Below are positions 1 through 10,868 of a stretch of DNA of 64,000 nt, one piece after another. The translations under genes and the position numbers were made by a program. The DNA is from Rosistilla ulvae (GTDB taxonomy: Bacteria > Planctomycetota > Planctomycetia > Pirellulales > Pirellulaceae), in contig NZ_CP036261.1 in NCBI RefSeq assembly GCF_007741475.1, positions 1,488,001 to 1,552,000 on the forward strand. The letters are read 5' to 3'. Under the pieces are notes generated by a model, which had not been told where the DNA came from, made no database searches, and saw only the letters and a list, made by a program, of their open reading frames with translations. Each line of letters opens with the position of its first letter. Within the stretch, counting starts at the first letter, position 1.

Positions 1-438
1 CAACCGCTCGGCATCGTCGCTGCCAACTCGCAGCGTCCCTCGCTGCATCTGGATCAGGACGCATCGCCGTCCCCACAGATTCCAAACCCAGCCCCCGCGA
101 GGACTGAAGTGGATTCCCCAGCCGTCCATCACTGTCGTGCGGTCGATTTGCGCGTCGACGATCTCGTCGTAGCGCACCGAGCGACGAAAAGTCGGCAGCG
201 GGCCGAAGCGGATCGAAATCCGGTCCCCTTCATCTTCGACAGTCAGATGATGGAACGAAGCGGCGATCCACAGCATCGCCAATCCGACGACGGGGAATAA
301 CCACTGCAGAACCGGCATCCCGCGCGTCAGCCAAGCGGCCAATGCAAACGGAATGCACAACAGATACAATCCCCAGCACAGCGGCGCGTGCTGGGTGTGC
401 CGGTAGGTCGTCGCCCGGTTTCGGTTCTCGGAAGCCAT
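1..438 (-). CDS. Partial membrane protein with PH-like domain
   Basis: The 5' 146 codons of a minus-strand gene that runs off the left edge. It reads from an ATG at 438 and starts MASENRNRATTYRHTQHAPL. Two hydrophobic stretches follow (about residues 20-35 and 42-60), then a soluble part with short beta strands: RISIRFGPLP, a conserved-looking DGWGIHFSP and WVWNLWGRRCV. That layout (two membrane helices, then a pleckstrin-like beta domain) resembles small bacterial membrane proteins with a bPH-like domain, but this is a resemblance and not an identification. It lies 65 bases downstream of uvrA on the same strand and could be co-transcribed. The function is unknown. Confidence 0.75.
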   Translation of the reverse strand, partial: MASENRNRATTYRHTQHAPLCWGLYLLCIPFALAAWLTRGMPVLQWLFPVVGLAMLWIAASFHHLTVEDEGDRISIRFGPLPTFRRSVRYDEIVDAQIDRTTVMDGWGIHFSPRGGWVWNLWGRRCVLIQMQRGTLRVGSDDAERL

Positions 439-503
439 CGCACTACCTTTTTGAGTGAGCAATCGGCCGGTCCTCGATCGCGGGCGATGTCGATCGTCCG
501 CCG

Positions 504-3500
504 TTAACTGCCGACGGTTTTGTTCCAGTGGTTCTTGAGGAATTTGTCGAACGGTTCAGCATTCAACTTTTCGTCGTTCCAGAACTCAAAGGTGACTTTG
601 ATGTCTCCCTTGGTTCGGGCCGGCGGTTTAATTCCCAGTTTACCCAACGCGACGCAGTCGATCGCTTGGTGCGGTCCGTCGACAGTGATCCGCAGGTTCA
701 TCGGATCTTTGGTTTCGATCTCGCACCAAGAGTGATTTTGGCCCGCCGGACGGACGTTGATCTTCTCGGGCGAACCAAACTCGACGCTCTCCTCGCCGGC
801 AAAGGCGATGATTTTATCGAGCAACTTGTCGACAAGTTCCAACGGCCAATCGGGCTTTTCGCCTTCGGGGAAGCCTTTTTCCAGGGTGTGCCATTTGCGG
901 CCCATCACCCGCCACGGGCTCATCGCATCCAGCTTCTCTTCGACTTCCTTTTCGGCTTGCAGCGCGGCCTGCCGGGTTCGAGCGACTTCGACCTTCGATG
1001 GACCATCCTCGGGACCGCGCCAGCTGGGGCGACTGATCTGCGGTTTGGTTCGCGTCTCGTGAACAAACACCTTGGCGTACGCAGCGATCGCTTCGTCCAA
1101 GAAGTGCCAGAACTCGGGGCGATCCATCTCTTCAAACTTGACGAATCGAATCTCGATCTCTTGGAACTTCGGATCGGTGTGGACGCGAACCCGTGGTTCG
1201 TTGCTGTAAGCCGGGATGTCTTCCATCTGATTCAGCGTCGGCAGCGGCAGGCGTCGTGGCAGATCGTCTTTGTTAAACGTTCCCTTTGGAACCCGCAGCT
1301 TCAACTTCATCCACCACGATTCGGAGGTGAACAAGTGCATGAACCAGGGACGGCTGGCGATCGGGCCTTTGACTTCGACGATGTTGCGGTGGTTGAAGTT
1401 GATAGGTTCGAAACAGTCCGCCTCTTCCATCCGCTGGACGATCGGCAGCACCATCTTCTCTTCCCATGAGACGGGATCGCCGGCGTTGTCGACAAGTTCG
1501 GTCGTGTGCCATTTGCGGCCATCCTCTTCCCAGGGCATCTTGGACCCTTCGCCGATCACAGGAGCGGCCTGTTCGCGTTCGAACTGTTCCAACGCCGCGG
1601 CGTGCGGATCAAATTCGTCACGATGTTCGTAGGGGCCCGCTTCGACCACGGGCGCCAAGAATTCACCGGTATAGCTGCGAAGCGGCTTCGTTTTGGCTCG
1701 CGACTTTTTCCCGGCGACTGCGTATTCGCTCAGCTGTTCGGGGGTTCCGGCGAAGACCAACTGGCCCCCTTCGGCTCCCGCTTCGGGACCGATGTCCAGG
1801 ATCCAGTCGGCAGCTTTGATGATGTCCAGGTTGTGTTCGATCACCAGCACTGTGTTGCCGACGTCGACAAGTCGCTGCAGGACGTTCAACAGCTTGGCGA
1901 TGTCGTCGAAGTGCAAACCGGTTGTCGGTTCGTCCAACAGATACAGCGTCCGCCCGGTATCGGGGCGGGCCAATTCCGCCGCCAGTTTAATCCGCTGGGC
2001 CTCACCACCGGAGAGCGTTGGTGCGCTCTGGCCGAGGGTGACGTAATCGAGTCCGACGTCGCAGATCATTTGCAGGATCCGCGTGATCTTCGGTTGGTTT
2101 TCAAACAGCCCGACAGCATCGCCGATCGACATGTTCAAGACATCGCTGATCGAATTGCCGTGGAACTTTACCTCCAACGTTTCGGGCGTGTAACGCGAAC
2201 CGCCACATTCCTCGCACGGCACCCAAACGTCGGGCAGGAAGTGCATCTCGATCTTACGGCCACCGGTACCCTCGCAAACTTCGCAACGACCGCCGGGGAC
2301 GTTGAAGCTGAACTGACGCGCCGTGTATCCGCGAGTCTTCGCTTCGGGAACTTGCGTATATAGATTGCGGATCAGATCGAACGCGCCGGTGTAAGTCGCC
2401 GGGTTGCTGCTAGGCGTGTTGCCAAGCGGGCTCTGGTCGACGCGGATCACTTTGTCGATCAATCCGATCCCGTCCAACTTGCCGTAACGTCCCGGACGAA
2501 CGCCCGAACGATGCAGCTTGCGGGCCAACGCGGGATACAAAATGTCATCGATCAACGAACTCTTACCGCTTCCCGAAGGACCGGTCACTGCGGTGAACGT
2601 TCCCAGCGGGATGTGGACATCGATGCCACGCAAGTTGTTTTCGCGGGCGTCGCGGATCGTGATCCATTGGCCCAACGGTGGATAATGCGTCGGCGCGTAA
2701 TCGGCTTTGCGAGCCAGTTTGCGTTCGGCCATCGTCTCGGGCCGCTTGCTGCTCTTCTTCTTAACCGGTTTGGCGGCAGACGCCTCGCTTTCGGGAGCCT
2801 TAATCATTCGCCGATTCGAAGGGATCGGGATCGCTTTGGCGTCGGAGATATACGGGCCGGTGACCGATGTCGGCGACTTGCCGATCTCTTCGGGGCTGCC
2901 ATCGGCGACGACTTGGCCACCGTTGCGACCCGCCTTGGGACCGAAGTCGAAGATATGGTCCGCACCGGCGATCACATCCTTGTCGTGCTCGACGACCAAC
3001 AACGTGTTGCCGAGGTCCCGCAGTCGATGCATTGCCGACAGCAAGCGGTGATTGTCGCGTGGGTGCAGGCCGATCGTCGGTTCGTCCAAGACGTACAACA
3101 CGCCGCACAGTCCGCTGCCGAGTTGGCCGGCCAGTCGAATACGTTGGGCTTCACCACCGGAGAGCGTCGACGCTCCGCGGCCGATGCTCAAATAGTCCAG
3201 CCCCACATCCAACAGGAACTGGATTCGCGATCGGATCTCGCGGATGATCTCGCCAGCGATCTTCTTTTCTCGCGGGTCAAGCTTCCAGGATTTGACAGTC
3301 TCGCCCAGTCGCGACAGCGGCATGTGAACGATGTCGCCGATCGTCAGGTCGCGGAATCGGACAGCCGACGCGTCGTCGCGAAGTCGCGTTCCGCCGCACT
3401 CGGAACAATCGATCTCGGCGGTGAATTTTTCCAGTTTGGCCCGCAGGGTCGGTGATAATTTCGAGGCCAATTCCAGCGAGGGATAAAGACCCTTGAAGCG

Positions 3501-6500
3501 GAACTTGAACAGCACACCCTTGGACGCACCGCTGTTAAGCGCTTCTTCCAATCGGTCGCCGCGGGTGTCGGTTGCGGCTTCGCCATCGGCATCGGAGCTG
3601 CTTCGTTTGCGTTTGGCGTTGTAAATCTTGTCGGCGACTTCGCGATCCGATTCACGCACGGCGATCCATTCGTCGCCGGTACCGTGGAAGATCAGATTGC
3701 GTTCGCGAAGCGTCAGGTCGTCGATCGAGCGGTCGATCGGAATCCCAGCGTGGCGTCCCAGGGCAGCCATCATTTGACGGGCGACACTGCGTTGCAGTTT
3801 CGGCCACAGGAAGACGGCACCTTCCATCAACGACAGTCGGCGATCGCGCAACAGAGCGTCGGGGTTGGTGCCGTGTTGGGTTCCCAGCCCTTCGCAGCGG
3901 CGGCAATAACCGGCGGCGCTGTTGAAGCTGAAGTGATGTGGAGTCAGCGGTTCGAAGCTGCGGCCGCAACACTCGCAGGCCAAGTGTTGGCTGTGCCGGA
4001 AGACCTTCCATTGCAGTTCGGGGCGATCTTCGTCAACGATCGCAAGGTCCATGATTCCGCCGCCGATTCCGAGCGCCAATTCGATCGATTCGGCAAGCCG
4101 GCCGCGGGTCTTCTCGCTGATCGAGACGCGGTCGACGACCAGTTCGATCTTGTGATTGGTCCGCATGTCGATCGTGGGAGCGTCTTGGATTGCACTTGTG
4201 GTGCCGTCGATCCGGATCCGTTGGAATCCGTTCTCTTGCATCTTGGCGAAGTGTTCCTTTGGATCTTCGTTGCCGCTGATCTCGATTGGAGCCAGCAGAT
4301 ACGCCTTGGTTCCCTCTTCCAATTGCAGCACCTTGTCGGTGATCTGGTCGGGCGTCTGCGTGCCGACCGGCTTGCTGCAATCGGGGCAGAACATCTTGCC
4401 CAGCCGAGCCATCAGAATCCGCAGGTAATCGTAGACTTCCGTTACCGTTCCGACGGTCGAACGCGGGGAGTGCCCCATGTTCTTTTGTTCCAATGCGACC
4501 GCGGGCGATAGGCCTTCGATCCGTTCGACGATCGGTTTTTGCATCTGCCCGATAAATTGGCGGGCGTACGACGACAGGCTCTCGACGTAGCGACGCTGCC
4601 CTTCGGCGTAGATCGTGTCCATCGCAAGGGATGACTTGCCGCTGCCGCTGGGGCCGCAGAAGACGCTCATCTTGTCGCGCGGTACCATCGCGTCGACCGA
4701 TTTCAGGTTGTGCTGTTCGGCTCCTTCGACCTCGATGAACATCGCTTCGCCGCCGCGCCGGTCGGTCGCGCCGTCGGTCAATTCGCTGAGCGATTTCTCG
4801 TTGGCTGCAGGATCGACCTCGCCGAACATGAACTTCCGCATCGCGCGGCTTGTATACGAGACCTGGTTCTGAGCCACCTCTTCAGGTGTGCCCGCTGCGA
4901 CCACGGTACCGCCGCCGGCGCCCCCTTCGGGACCGATGTCGATGATCCAGTCGGCCGTTTTGATGACGTCCAGATTGTGTTCGATCACCAATACTGTGTT
5001 GCCCCGTTCGACCAGGCTGTCCAAGACGCCCAACAGCATCCGGATGTCGGCGAAGTGCAAACCGGTTGTCGGTTCGTCCAAGACGTACATCGTGCTACCG
5101 GTCGACTTTTTGGAGAGCTCGCGAGACAGCTTGATCCGCTGCGCCTCGCCGCCCGAAAGCGTCGGCGAGGGTTGGCCGAGCTTCAAGTATTCCAGGCCGA
5201 CGTCAATCAATGTCTTTAGTTTGTCGGCGACCTTAGGAATGTTCTCGAACAGCGAAAACGCGGCCGAGACGTCGAGGTTCAAGACGTCGGAGATCGAGTG
5301 GTCTTTGAAGCGGACGCTGAGCGTTTCGCGGTTGAAACGCGCCCCTTCACAGACCGGGCAGGTGACCCAGACGTCGGCCAGGAAGTCCATGTCCAATCGC
5401 GTCGCTCCGTTGCCGTCGCACGCTTCGCAGCGGCCGCCGGAAACGTTGAAACTGAAGCGACCGGGCGTGTAGCCGCGCTTCTTCGCTTCGGGCAATTGAG
5501 CGAACAGTTTGCGGATCTCATCGAAGACCTTAACGTAGGTCGCCGGGTTGCTGCGCGGGGTGCGGCCGATCGCCGATTGGTCGATCGCGATCACTTTATC
5601 CAGATGTTCCAGACCGGTGATCTCATCGTGCTCCCCTCCTTCGCACTCGGCGCCGTTGAGGAATCGTCGCAGCGTCGGTTCGAGGATCCCGTTGACCATC
5701 GAACTCTTGCCACTTCCCGAAACGCCCGTCACGCAGACGAACAAACCGATCGGGAGGTCGACGTTGATGTCCTTCAGGTTGTTGTGCCGCGCACCCAATA
5801 ATCGCAGCCAACGCTCGTTAGGTTGGCGGCGGTGCTCGGGCGTTGGGATCGTTTCCTTGCCCGAAAGGAACTGGCCTGTGATGCTCTTCTTCGCTTTGGC
5901 AAGATCTTCCAGCTTCCCTTGAGCGACGACATAACCGCCGTTGACACCGGGGCCGGGACCGAAGTCGATGATCCGATCGGCCGCTCGCATCGTGTCTTCA
6001 TCGTGCTCGACGACGACCAGCGTGTTGCCTGCGTCGCGCAGCCGCAGCAGCGTTTCGATCAACCGATCGTTGTCGCGCGGGTGCAGACCGATCGATGGCT
6101 CATCCAGAATATAGAGTACGCCGACCAAGCCGCTGCCGATCTGGCCCGCCAAGCGGATCCGCTGCGATTCACCACCGGAGAGTGTTGGCGCGGTGCGGTT
6201 GAGGGTCAGGTATTCGAGGCCGACGCCCAACAGGAAGCCCAATCGCGTGCGGATCTCTTTAACAGCTTCGCCCGCGATCATCTGCTTCAATTCGTCCAGC
6301 TGCAGATAGCCGAGGAACTTGGCGGTTTCGGAGACCGGCAGATCGCAGAGCTCGGGGAGCGAGAGGGACGACTTTTCCATAAAGTCGGGATGGTCGGTCG
6401 CGATCCGAACCGCACCAGCTTGCGAATTCAATCGCTTGCCGTTGCACTCGGGACAGACCATCGTGTCCATGTAACCTTCGAACTGCGTCAGCTTGGTCTT

Positions 6501-7883
6501 GGCTGTCGTCTCTTTGTATTTCTCCAGCAGTTCGGGAATGATCCCCGTAAACGTGCCGCCGTATTTGACCGGGCTCGCCCCGCCACGCCAGGTGTAGGTG
6601 ACGTGCAGGTCGCCGGTTCCCCACAGCCACAGGTGCTGCAGTTTCGGATCGAGATCGCTCCAAGGGGTCAACAGCATCGTGTCGGGGGGCAGTTCCATCT
6701 GCCGTTCGATCGATTCGGCCACGCCCTGGTAGATGTGACGCTTGTAGCGGCCCATCGCTTTCCAGTCGCCGACCAATTCGAAGCAGCCCTTTTTGACGCT
6801 CTTTCGCGGTTCGGGGATCAACAGATCGGGCACGAAGGTGTACAGCGTTCCCAGCCCGTCGCACGATTCGCACATCCCTTGAGGGCTGTTGAACGAAAAC
6901 ATCTGCGGCGTTGGCGATCGGAAACTCTTGCCACACGAACCACACGAATATTTTGCCGAAAACAAGACGTCGCGTCCGGCGGAGATCTGCGGCGGCAGCG
7001 GCGCATCGTCGTCGTCTCCCGCGGCGGCCATCGGCAATTCGACCGATGCATCCTCGTCGTCCAGGTCGGCTTCGTCGTCGAGATCCTCTTCGACGTCGTC
7101 GGCGATTTCGTCGGAGGCTTCAAAGTCGTCGGGTGAAGCTTCCCACTTGCTCTTGTCCGCTTCGTCGACAAGCCAAGCGATGATGCTGTCGTCGCCCAGC
7201 TTCATCGCCGCGTCGATCGCTTCGGCCATCCGGCCTCGTTCGCGTTCGCCCGACGGCAGTCGATCGATCACAAGTTCAACGTTGTGCCGGCGCTGGCGGT
7301 CGAGGCTTGGCGGTTCGGCCAATTGGATCAAGCGGCCGTCGACGCGAGCCCGCGCATAACCCTGTTTGCGAAGGTCTTCGAAGAGGTCTTTGAATTCACC
7401 CTTTTGGCCGCGGATCAGCGGAGCCAACAGCAGCAGCATCGAATCGCTGGGCAATTGCATCAACCGGCCGAGGATCTGTTCGCGCGTCTGCGCACTGATC
7501 TCGGTGTTGCAGCTGGGGCAATAACCGGTGCCGATCCGCGCGTACAGAACGCGCAGGAAATCGTAGATCTCCGTGATCGTACCGACTGTCGAACGCGGGT
7601 TGTTGCCGGCCGATTTCTGGCTGATCGAGATCGACGGCGAAAGGCCGCTGATCAGATCGACGTCCGGCTTGGGCATTTGCCCCATGAATTGGCGCGCATA
7701 CGACGAGAGGCTTTCGACGTAACGTCGCTGCCCCTCGGCGTAGAGCGTATCGAAGGCGAGCGAGCTTTTGCCGCTACCCGAAACGCCGGTAAAACAGATG
7801 AGTTCCCCTCGAGGCAACACAAGGTCAACGCCTTGCAAATTGTGCTCTCGAGCCCCTTTGATAATGATGTCAGTGGTTGTCAT
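504..7883 (-). CDS. uvrA: Tandem-fused excinuclease ABC subunit A (UvrA-UvrA) with C-terminal extension
   Basis: Damage-recognition ATPase of nucleotide excision repair, here as two complete UvrA copies in one 2459-residue chain (a usual UvrA is about 940). Four Walker A motifs are visible: GVSGSGKSS near residues 33 and 720, and GPSGSGKSS near 1075 and 1767. Each half has its ABC signatures ([22 protein letters not shown]) and zinc-finger CxxC pairs, for example CGSC with CESC, and CECC with CRRC. Module 1 carries an acidic insert at about 250-300. UvrA homology ends near YTGEF (about 2070). The last 385 residues are extra and contain two repeated units, each beginning PW followed by GRKWHT (about 2113 and 2320). 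From memory, fused double UvrA also occurs in Chlamydia. The ATG at 7883 starts directly with the ABC domain. A PLP enzyme lies divergently upstream. Confidence 0.97.
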   Translation of the reverse strand: MTTTDIIIKGAREHNLQGVDLVLPRGELICFTGVSGSGKSSLAFDTLYAEGQRRYVESLSSYARQFMGQMPKPDVDLISGLSPSISISQKSAGNNPRSTVGTITEIYDFLRVLYARIGTGYCPSCNTEISAQTREQILGRLMQLPSDSMLLLLAPLIRGQKGEFKDLFEDLRKQGYARARVDGRLIQLAEPPSLDRQRRHNVELVIDRLPSGERERGRMAEAIDAAMKLGDDSIIAWLVDEADKSKWEASPDDFEASDEIADDVEEDLDDEADLDDEDASVELPMAAAGDDDDAPLPPQISAGRDVLFSAKYSCGSCGKSFRSPTPQMFSFNSPQGMCESCDGLGTLYTFVPDLLIPEPRKSVKKGCFELVGDWKAMGRYKRHIYQGVAESIERQMELPPDTMLLTPWSDLDPKLQHLWLWGTGDLHVTYTWRGGASPVKYGGTFTGIIPELLEKYKETTAKTKLTQFEGYMDTMVCPECNGKRLNSQAGAVRIATDHPDFMEKSSLSLPELCDLPVSETAKFLGYLQLDELKQMIAGEAVKEIRTRLGFLLGVGLEYLTLNRTAPTLSGGESQRIRLAGQIGSGLVGVLYILDEPSIGLHPRDNDRLIETLLRLRDAGNTLVVVEHDEDTMRAADRIIDFGPGPGVNGGYVVAQGKLEDLAKAKKSITGQFLSGKETIPTPEHRRQPNERWLRLLGARHNNLKDINVDLPIGLFVCVTGVSGSGKSSMVNGILEPTLRRFLNGAECEGGEHDEITGLEHLDKVIAIDQSAIGRTPRSNPATYVKVFDEIRKLFAQLPEAKKRGYTPGRFSFNVSGGRCEACDGNGATRLDMDFLADVWVTCPVCEGARFNRETLSVRFKDHSISDVLNLDVSAAFSLFENIPKVADKLKTLIDVGLEYLKLGQPSPTLSGGEAQRIKLSRELSKKSTGSTMYVLDEPTTGLHFADIRMLLGVLDSLVERGNTVLVIEHNLDVIKTADWIIDIGPEGGAGGGTVVAAGTPEEVAQNQVSYTSRAMRKFMFGEVDPAANEKSLSELTDGATDRRGGEAMFIEVEGAEQHNLKSVDAMVPRDKMSVFCGPSGSGKSSLAMDTIYAEGQRRYVESLSSYARQFIGQMQKPIVERIEGLSPAVALEQKNMGHSPRSTVGTVTEVYDYLRILMARLGKMFCPDCSKPVGTQTPDQITDKVLQLEEGTKAYLLAPIEISGNEDPKEHFAKMQENGFQRIRIDGTTSAIQDAPTIDMRTNHKIELVVDRVSISEKTRGRLAESIELALGIGGGIMDLAIVDEDRPELQWKVFRHSQHLACECCGRSFEPLTPHHFSFNSAAGYCRRCEGLGTQHGTNPDALLRDRRLSLMEGAVFLWPKLQRSVARQMMAALGRHAGIPIDRSIDDLTLRERNLIFHGTGDEWIAVRESDREVADKIYNAKRKRSSSDADGEAATDTRGDRLEEALNSGASKGVLFKFRFKGLYPSLELASKLSPTLRAKLEKFTAEIDCSECGGTRLRDDASAVRFRDLTIGDIVHMPLSRLGETVKSWKLDPREKKIAGEIIREIRSRIQFLLDVGLDYLSIGRGASTLSGGEAQRIRLAGQLGSGLCGVLYVLDEPTIGLHPRDNHRLLSAMHRLRDLGNTLLVVEHDKDVIAGADHIFDFGPKAGRNGGQVVADGSPEEIGKSPTSVTGPYISDAKAIPIPSNRRMIKAPESEASAAKPVKKKSSKRPETMAERKLARKADYAPTHYPPLGQWITIRDARENNLRGIDVHIPLGTFTAVTGPSGSGKSSLIDDILYPALARKLHRSGVRPGRYGKLDGIGLIDKVIRVDQSPLGNTPSSNPATYTGAFDLIRNLYTQVPEAKTRGYTARQFSFNVPGGRCEVCEGTGGRKIEMHFLPDVWVPCEECGGSRYTPETLEVKFHGNSISDVLNMSIGDAVGLFENQPKITRILQMICDVGLDYVTLGQSAPTLSGGEAQRIKLAAELARPDTGRTLYLLDEPTTGLHFDDIAKLLNVLQRLVDVGNTVLVIEHNLDIIKAADWILDIGPEAGAEGGQLVFAGTPEQLSEYAVAGKKSRAKTKPLRSYTGEFLAPVVEAGPYEHRDEFDPHAAALEQFEREQAAPVIGEGSKMPWEEDGRKWHTTELVDNAGDPVSWEEKMVLPIVQRMEEADCFEPINFNHRNIVEVKGPIASRPWFMHLFTSESWWMKLKLRVPKGTFNKDDLPRRLPLPTLNQMEDIPAYSNEPRVRVHTDPKFQEIEIRFVKFEEMDRPEFWHFLDEAIAAYAKVFVHETRTKPQISRPSWRGPEDGPSKVEVARTRQAALQAEKEVEEKLDAMSPWRVMGRKWHTLEKGFPEGEKPDWPLELVDKLLDKIIAFAGEESVEFGSPEKINVRPAGQNHSWCEIETKDPMNLRITVDGPHQAIDCVALGKLGIKPPARTKGDIKVTFEFWNDEKLNAEPFDKFLKNHWNKTVGS

Positions 7884-8015
7884 ACCGCAACATTAGCCAT
7901 CTCGTGAAACCTAGAAAAGCCCACGGGACAAGAACGTTTGTGGATGGTATGATCCGGGGTGCTTTGCCGCCGAACGAGCCCCGCCTGAATCCTCGAGAGC
8001 CGTGTTTTAGCTATC

Positions 8016-9020
8016 ATGACGATCCCCATCGCGACCATCGACGACGTCCGAAAAGCTCAAAAAGTGATCGATCAGCACATAAGTCCCGCTCCGTTGGTGC
8101 GGTCTTATGCGTTGGAAAAAGAGCTGGGGTTGCCGCCGAGTCGCCGCGTTTGGCTGAAGGATTACGGTTGGACGCCGGTTGGATCGTTCAAGCTGCTGGG
8201 AGCGCTCAACTGGATGGCGAACCACCTGGAAACGATCGGCGATCGCCCGGTCGCCGCCCATTCGTCGGGCAACTTCGCTTCGGGAATCTCTTTTGCCGGC
8301 ATGCGATATCAAAAGCAAGTCGTGATCGTGATGCCCGACACCGCGCCGCAGGTGAAGTTCAATTTGACCAAATCGTTTGGTGCGGAGGTGCATACCTATG
8401 ATATCTCTCGCGACCACGAGACCGGTGATCGCGATCGTCTGACACGCGAGATCGTCCAACAGCGGCAGTGCGTCCAAGCCTCGCCGTACGACGATCCGCA
8501 TGTGATTGCTGGCAATGGTGTCGGCGGATTGCAGATCGTCGAAGAGTTGAAGCGACAGCAGCGGGGCGTTTCCGATTTTGTCTGCCAGGTCAGTGGCGGC
8601 GGCCTGATGGCTGGCCATGCTCTGGCGATCGCCGACGGTTTCCCGCAGGCAAGGATCATCGGCGTCGAACCCGATGGGGCGGAGGACTTCCGCCAATCGT
8701 TGGCCGCCGGAGAGCGAGTGCGCGTCGAGCGCCCCAGCAGCATTTGCGACGGATTGCTATCGTACGACGTGGGCGAACATAACTGGCCGATCTTGCGGAA
8801 GCATGTCGCGTCTTCGGTGACTGTCGCCGATCTGCAAACGCGGCAAGCGATGCGATGGTTATATGACAAGCACGGCCTGCGGACCGAACCGTCCGGCGCG
8901 GCGGCGACCGCAGCATTATTGACCGGCCAGATTTCTCCCGACGGCGAAGGGGATATCGTGCTAGTCGTCAGCGGTCGAAACGTCGACCAACAACCATTCA
9001 TGGACTGGATCGAAGTCTAA
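8016..9020 (+). CDS. Threonine/serine dehydratase-like PLP enzyme
   Basis: A 334-residue fold-type II PLP enzyme. The PLP-lysine motif is visible as GSFKLLGA (family SFKxRGA), the phosphate-binding glycine loop as SGGGLMAG, and the C-terminal strand as VLVVSGRNVD. Length and lack of an ACT domain fit the short catabolic form of threonine ammonia-lyase or serine dehydratase, cytosolic enzymes that deaminate Thr or Ser to 2-oxo acids. A serine racemase or another beta-family lyase cannot be excluded from sequence alone, so no symbol is given. It stands alone, divergent from uvrA with a 132-base gap. No strong Shine-Dalgarno precedes the ATG. It is followed by a palindromic repeat rather than a clear terminator. 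Confidence 0.88.
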   Translation: MTIPIATIDDVRKAQKVIDQHISPAPLVRSYALEKELGLPPSRRVWLKDYGWTPVGSFKLLGALNWMANHLETIGDRPVAAHSSGNFASGISFAGMRYQKQVVIVMPDTAPQVKFNLTKSFGAEVHTYDISRDHETGDRDRLTREIVQQRQCVQASPYDDPHVIAGNGVGGLQIVEELKRQQRGVSDFVCQVSGGGLMAGHALAIADGFPQARIIGVEPDGAEDFRQSLAAGERVRVERPSSICDGLLSYDVGEHNWPILRKHVASSVTVADLQTRQAMRWLYDKHGLRTEPSGAAATAALLTGQISPDGEGDIVLVVSGRNVDQQPFMDWIEV

Positions 9021-9039
9021 CATTCGCGCTGGAGTCAAT

Positions 9040-9200
9040 GCTTCAGCCGACGACCGCCCTCGTTTAACCGCGTGCCCAACGGGCCGCGCGTCTTGAGAAG
9101 CGGGAGTGCTGCACGGCGGAAAGAACTGCTAGCCGCGCGGGGCGTTGCCCACGCGGTTAAACGAATGCCGCGCAGTGTTGTAGGCGAGGCTTCAGCCGAC
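9040..9200. repeat. Intergenic palindromic repeat between convergent genes
   Basis: Two arms of 21 bases, 9061-9081 and 9143-9163, are inverted copies of each other (cgtttaaccgcgtgcccaacg against cgttgcccacgcggttaaacg) except for the central three bases, which read the same way in both. The whole is flanked by a 12-base direct repeat, gcttcagccgac, at 9040-9051 and 9189-9200. It sits between the convergent dehydratase and the membrane-anchored protein and fills almost the entire gap. There is no U-tract, so it looks like a dispersed repeat element rather than an intrinsic terminator. Confidence 0.6.
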
Positions 9201-9213
9201 CGAGCGCATCCCA

Positions 9214-10566
9214 TCAATCCTCTTTCTCAGGATTGAGCGTCAATGCGACGTCCGGTTCCGCTTTGTCGCCACCGATGCCGCCGTCGTCGACCATGTCGAC
9301 GCCGACACACCAGGCGATCGGGTACCCATCGCGTAGAGCGTAGCGAACCGGAGCGTTATCGTGCGGATCGATCGGCACGCTGGGCAGGTAGGCGGGGACC
9401 ATTTCTTCGATCGTTTTAGGGTACTCGGATTTCGCGAGCTTGTAGCGCTCCGCAGCGATCAGCACATCGGCCAGCTTTGCATAGGAATCGGCTCGCGCCC
9501 CCGCAGTGTTGACAGCTTCTAAGGCGGGGAAGAATAAAGTTGTCAGCAGAAATCGAATTCCGTGGATTGGACTTTTAGTGGCCTCCGTCAGCCTTGTTTG
9601 AGCCGAGTCAGCCGCTCGGAAACTCTCTGACCACGAGACTTTCAGCCCTTCGGTGTAATCTCCCATCAGTTCCAGATACAACGCTTGATCCCCCGCACGA
9701 AAAAACGGTAAGCCGGGGAGCACCGAACGTTCACCGTCGATCGCTATCGGGTTCTCGAATGCATGCATCACAAACACCTGTTCGCCCAACAGGCTGTTGC
9801 GGACCGAATCGAGATAGTTGGGTTGCCGAACCAATAATTGCAGACGTTGCAGTTGGGAATCGTTCCACTGGAGATGCGGCAACAGATCGACCGTTGTATG
9901 GACCGCCATGCCGTCCATTGCGATCATCACCAGCTGAGAGACCAGGATCGGATCGTTTTCGATAGCGCGGCCGATCGTAAACAACGCTTCGAGCGATTGG
10001 AGGCACGCCGCTGCGTCGCCATGGTGGGCATTGGTGTGAGCTTCCAGTTTAAGCATCCGCGCTCCGCTGCGAAGGCTTTGGACGTGAGGGAGCTGCAGTT
10101 CGATACCTCGTGTGAAATCGTGATCGAACCGGGCATCGCCGCCGATCGCTGTCGCCTGATGCATCAACTGCATCGATTCGGCGTAGTCGGCCAGCAATTG
10201 TTCCACTGCCGCCTGTTCTTTCCACGGCATGCCTGGCAGCGGAATTTCATCGGGGCCATCCGCACCTACAATCGGCAGGTCGCTAGCTGCAGTACTAAAT
10301 TGTTTGGTATCCAAAGGCGTGCAGGCGTCGATCCACAGCTGCGTCGTATCTTCGGCGCCGGCTGGAAGGACGTAATGCTTCGACAGTTCGGCCGCCGTCG
10401 TCGGTTGTCCGTTGGCTCGTATACGGTCGAGCTGTTTTTCCAGCTTCGCTTTGGAGCTCGCTCTCCAAGTCAAGATTCCCGCGCAGGGAATGAGAAATCC
10501 CGCCAATCCGATCGCGGCCAACGCGATGGCCACGTTGCGTCCCCGTTTGCTTTTCTGCTCGCCCAC
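9214..10566 (-). CDS. Membrane-anchored protein of unknown function
   Basis: About 450 residues. After a basic N-terminus (GEQKSKRGRN) comes one hydrophobic segment, VAIALAAIGLAGFLIPCAGI, probably an uncleaved anchor. The rest is a predicted extracytoplasmic, largely helical region with no motif I recognise. It ends with a strand-rich part carrying YLPSVPIDPHDNAPVRY, reminiscent of the C-terminal pseudopilin-like or 'SVPKDPF'-type tails of planctomycete secreted proteins. The GTG at 10566 is chosen because GAGG lies 7 bases before it. A TTG at 10596 would add ten residues with no ribosome site in front. It is convergent with the dehydratase. Function unknown. Confidence 0.8.
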   Translation of the reverse strand: MGEQKSKRGRNVAIALAAIGLAGFLIPCAGILTWRASSKAKLEKQLDRIRANGQPTTAAELSKHYVLPAGAEDTTQLWIDACTPLDTKQFSTAASDLPIVGADGPDEIPLPGMPWKEQAAVEQLLADYAESMQLMHQATAIGGDARFDHDFTRGIELQLPHVQSLRSGARMLKLEAHTNAHHGDAAACLQSLEALFTIGRAIENDPILVSQLVMIAMDGMAVHTTVDLLPHLQWNDSQLQRLQLLVRQPNYLDSVRNSLLGEQVFVMHAFENPIAIDGERSVLPGLPFFRAGDQALYLELMGDYTEGLKVSWSESFRAADSAQTRLTEATKSPIHGIRFLLTTLFFPALEAVNTAGARADSYAKLADVLIAAERYKLAKSEYPKTIEEMVPAYLPSVPIDPHDNAPVRYALRDGYPIAWCVGVDMVDDGGIGGDKAEPDVALTLNPEKED

Positions 10567-10742
10567 CGTGATTACCTCGTTTTCATCGCCTCGCAATTTT
10601 TAAATGCCGGCGATTGTTATATCAGGAAATAAGGTGGCTCGATGAAAAGGGGCACGATACGCTGCAGCGCGCTCCCTGCAGATCTTAGAAGCAGGTTGAA
10701 GGAGGCCTGATCGGGCGGCGCAACTCAACCAGGGCTATTCAC

Positions 10743-10829
10743 TTTTTCAGACTAGCGTGTCTGAAAAAATGGTAACCCGACGCGTAAGCGAGGAATTTAC
10801 ACGGTGCCTCGCTTACGCGTCGGGTTACC
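10743..10829. repeat. Two consecutive perfect inverted repeats
   Basis: First hairpin: 10-base arms tttttcagac (10743-10752) and gtctgaaaaa (10759-10768) with a 6-base loop. Second: perfect 23-base arms 10771-10793 and 10807-10829, starting ggtaacccgacgcg, with a 13-base loop. They lie downstream of the parvulin gene and upstream of the membrane-anchored gene. The first has A/T-rich outer arms and may act as a terminator. The second looks like a dispersed palindromic repeat; I recall similar GGTAACCCGACGCGTAAGCG units in Rhodopirellula-type genomes but cannot check that here. I see nothing else in 10597-10742. Confidence 0.7.
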
Positions 10830-10868
10830 AATAGTGCCCAAATTCAATCCGTGATTTGGCCTGGCGAC

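Noticed and set aside
528-1469. Long plus-strand open frame of 313 codons antisense to uvrA
   Set aside because: It is a mirror of the uvrA reading frame in GC-rich DNA. No ribosome site, and rich in Arg/Asp/Val in the pattern expected of a shadow. The minus strand has unambiguous UvrA motifs throughout.
5823-7136. 437-codon plus-strand open frame antisense to uvrA
   Set aside because: Same reason; the opposite strand encodes conserved ABC and zinc-finger motifs over the whole stretch.
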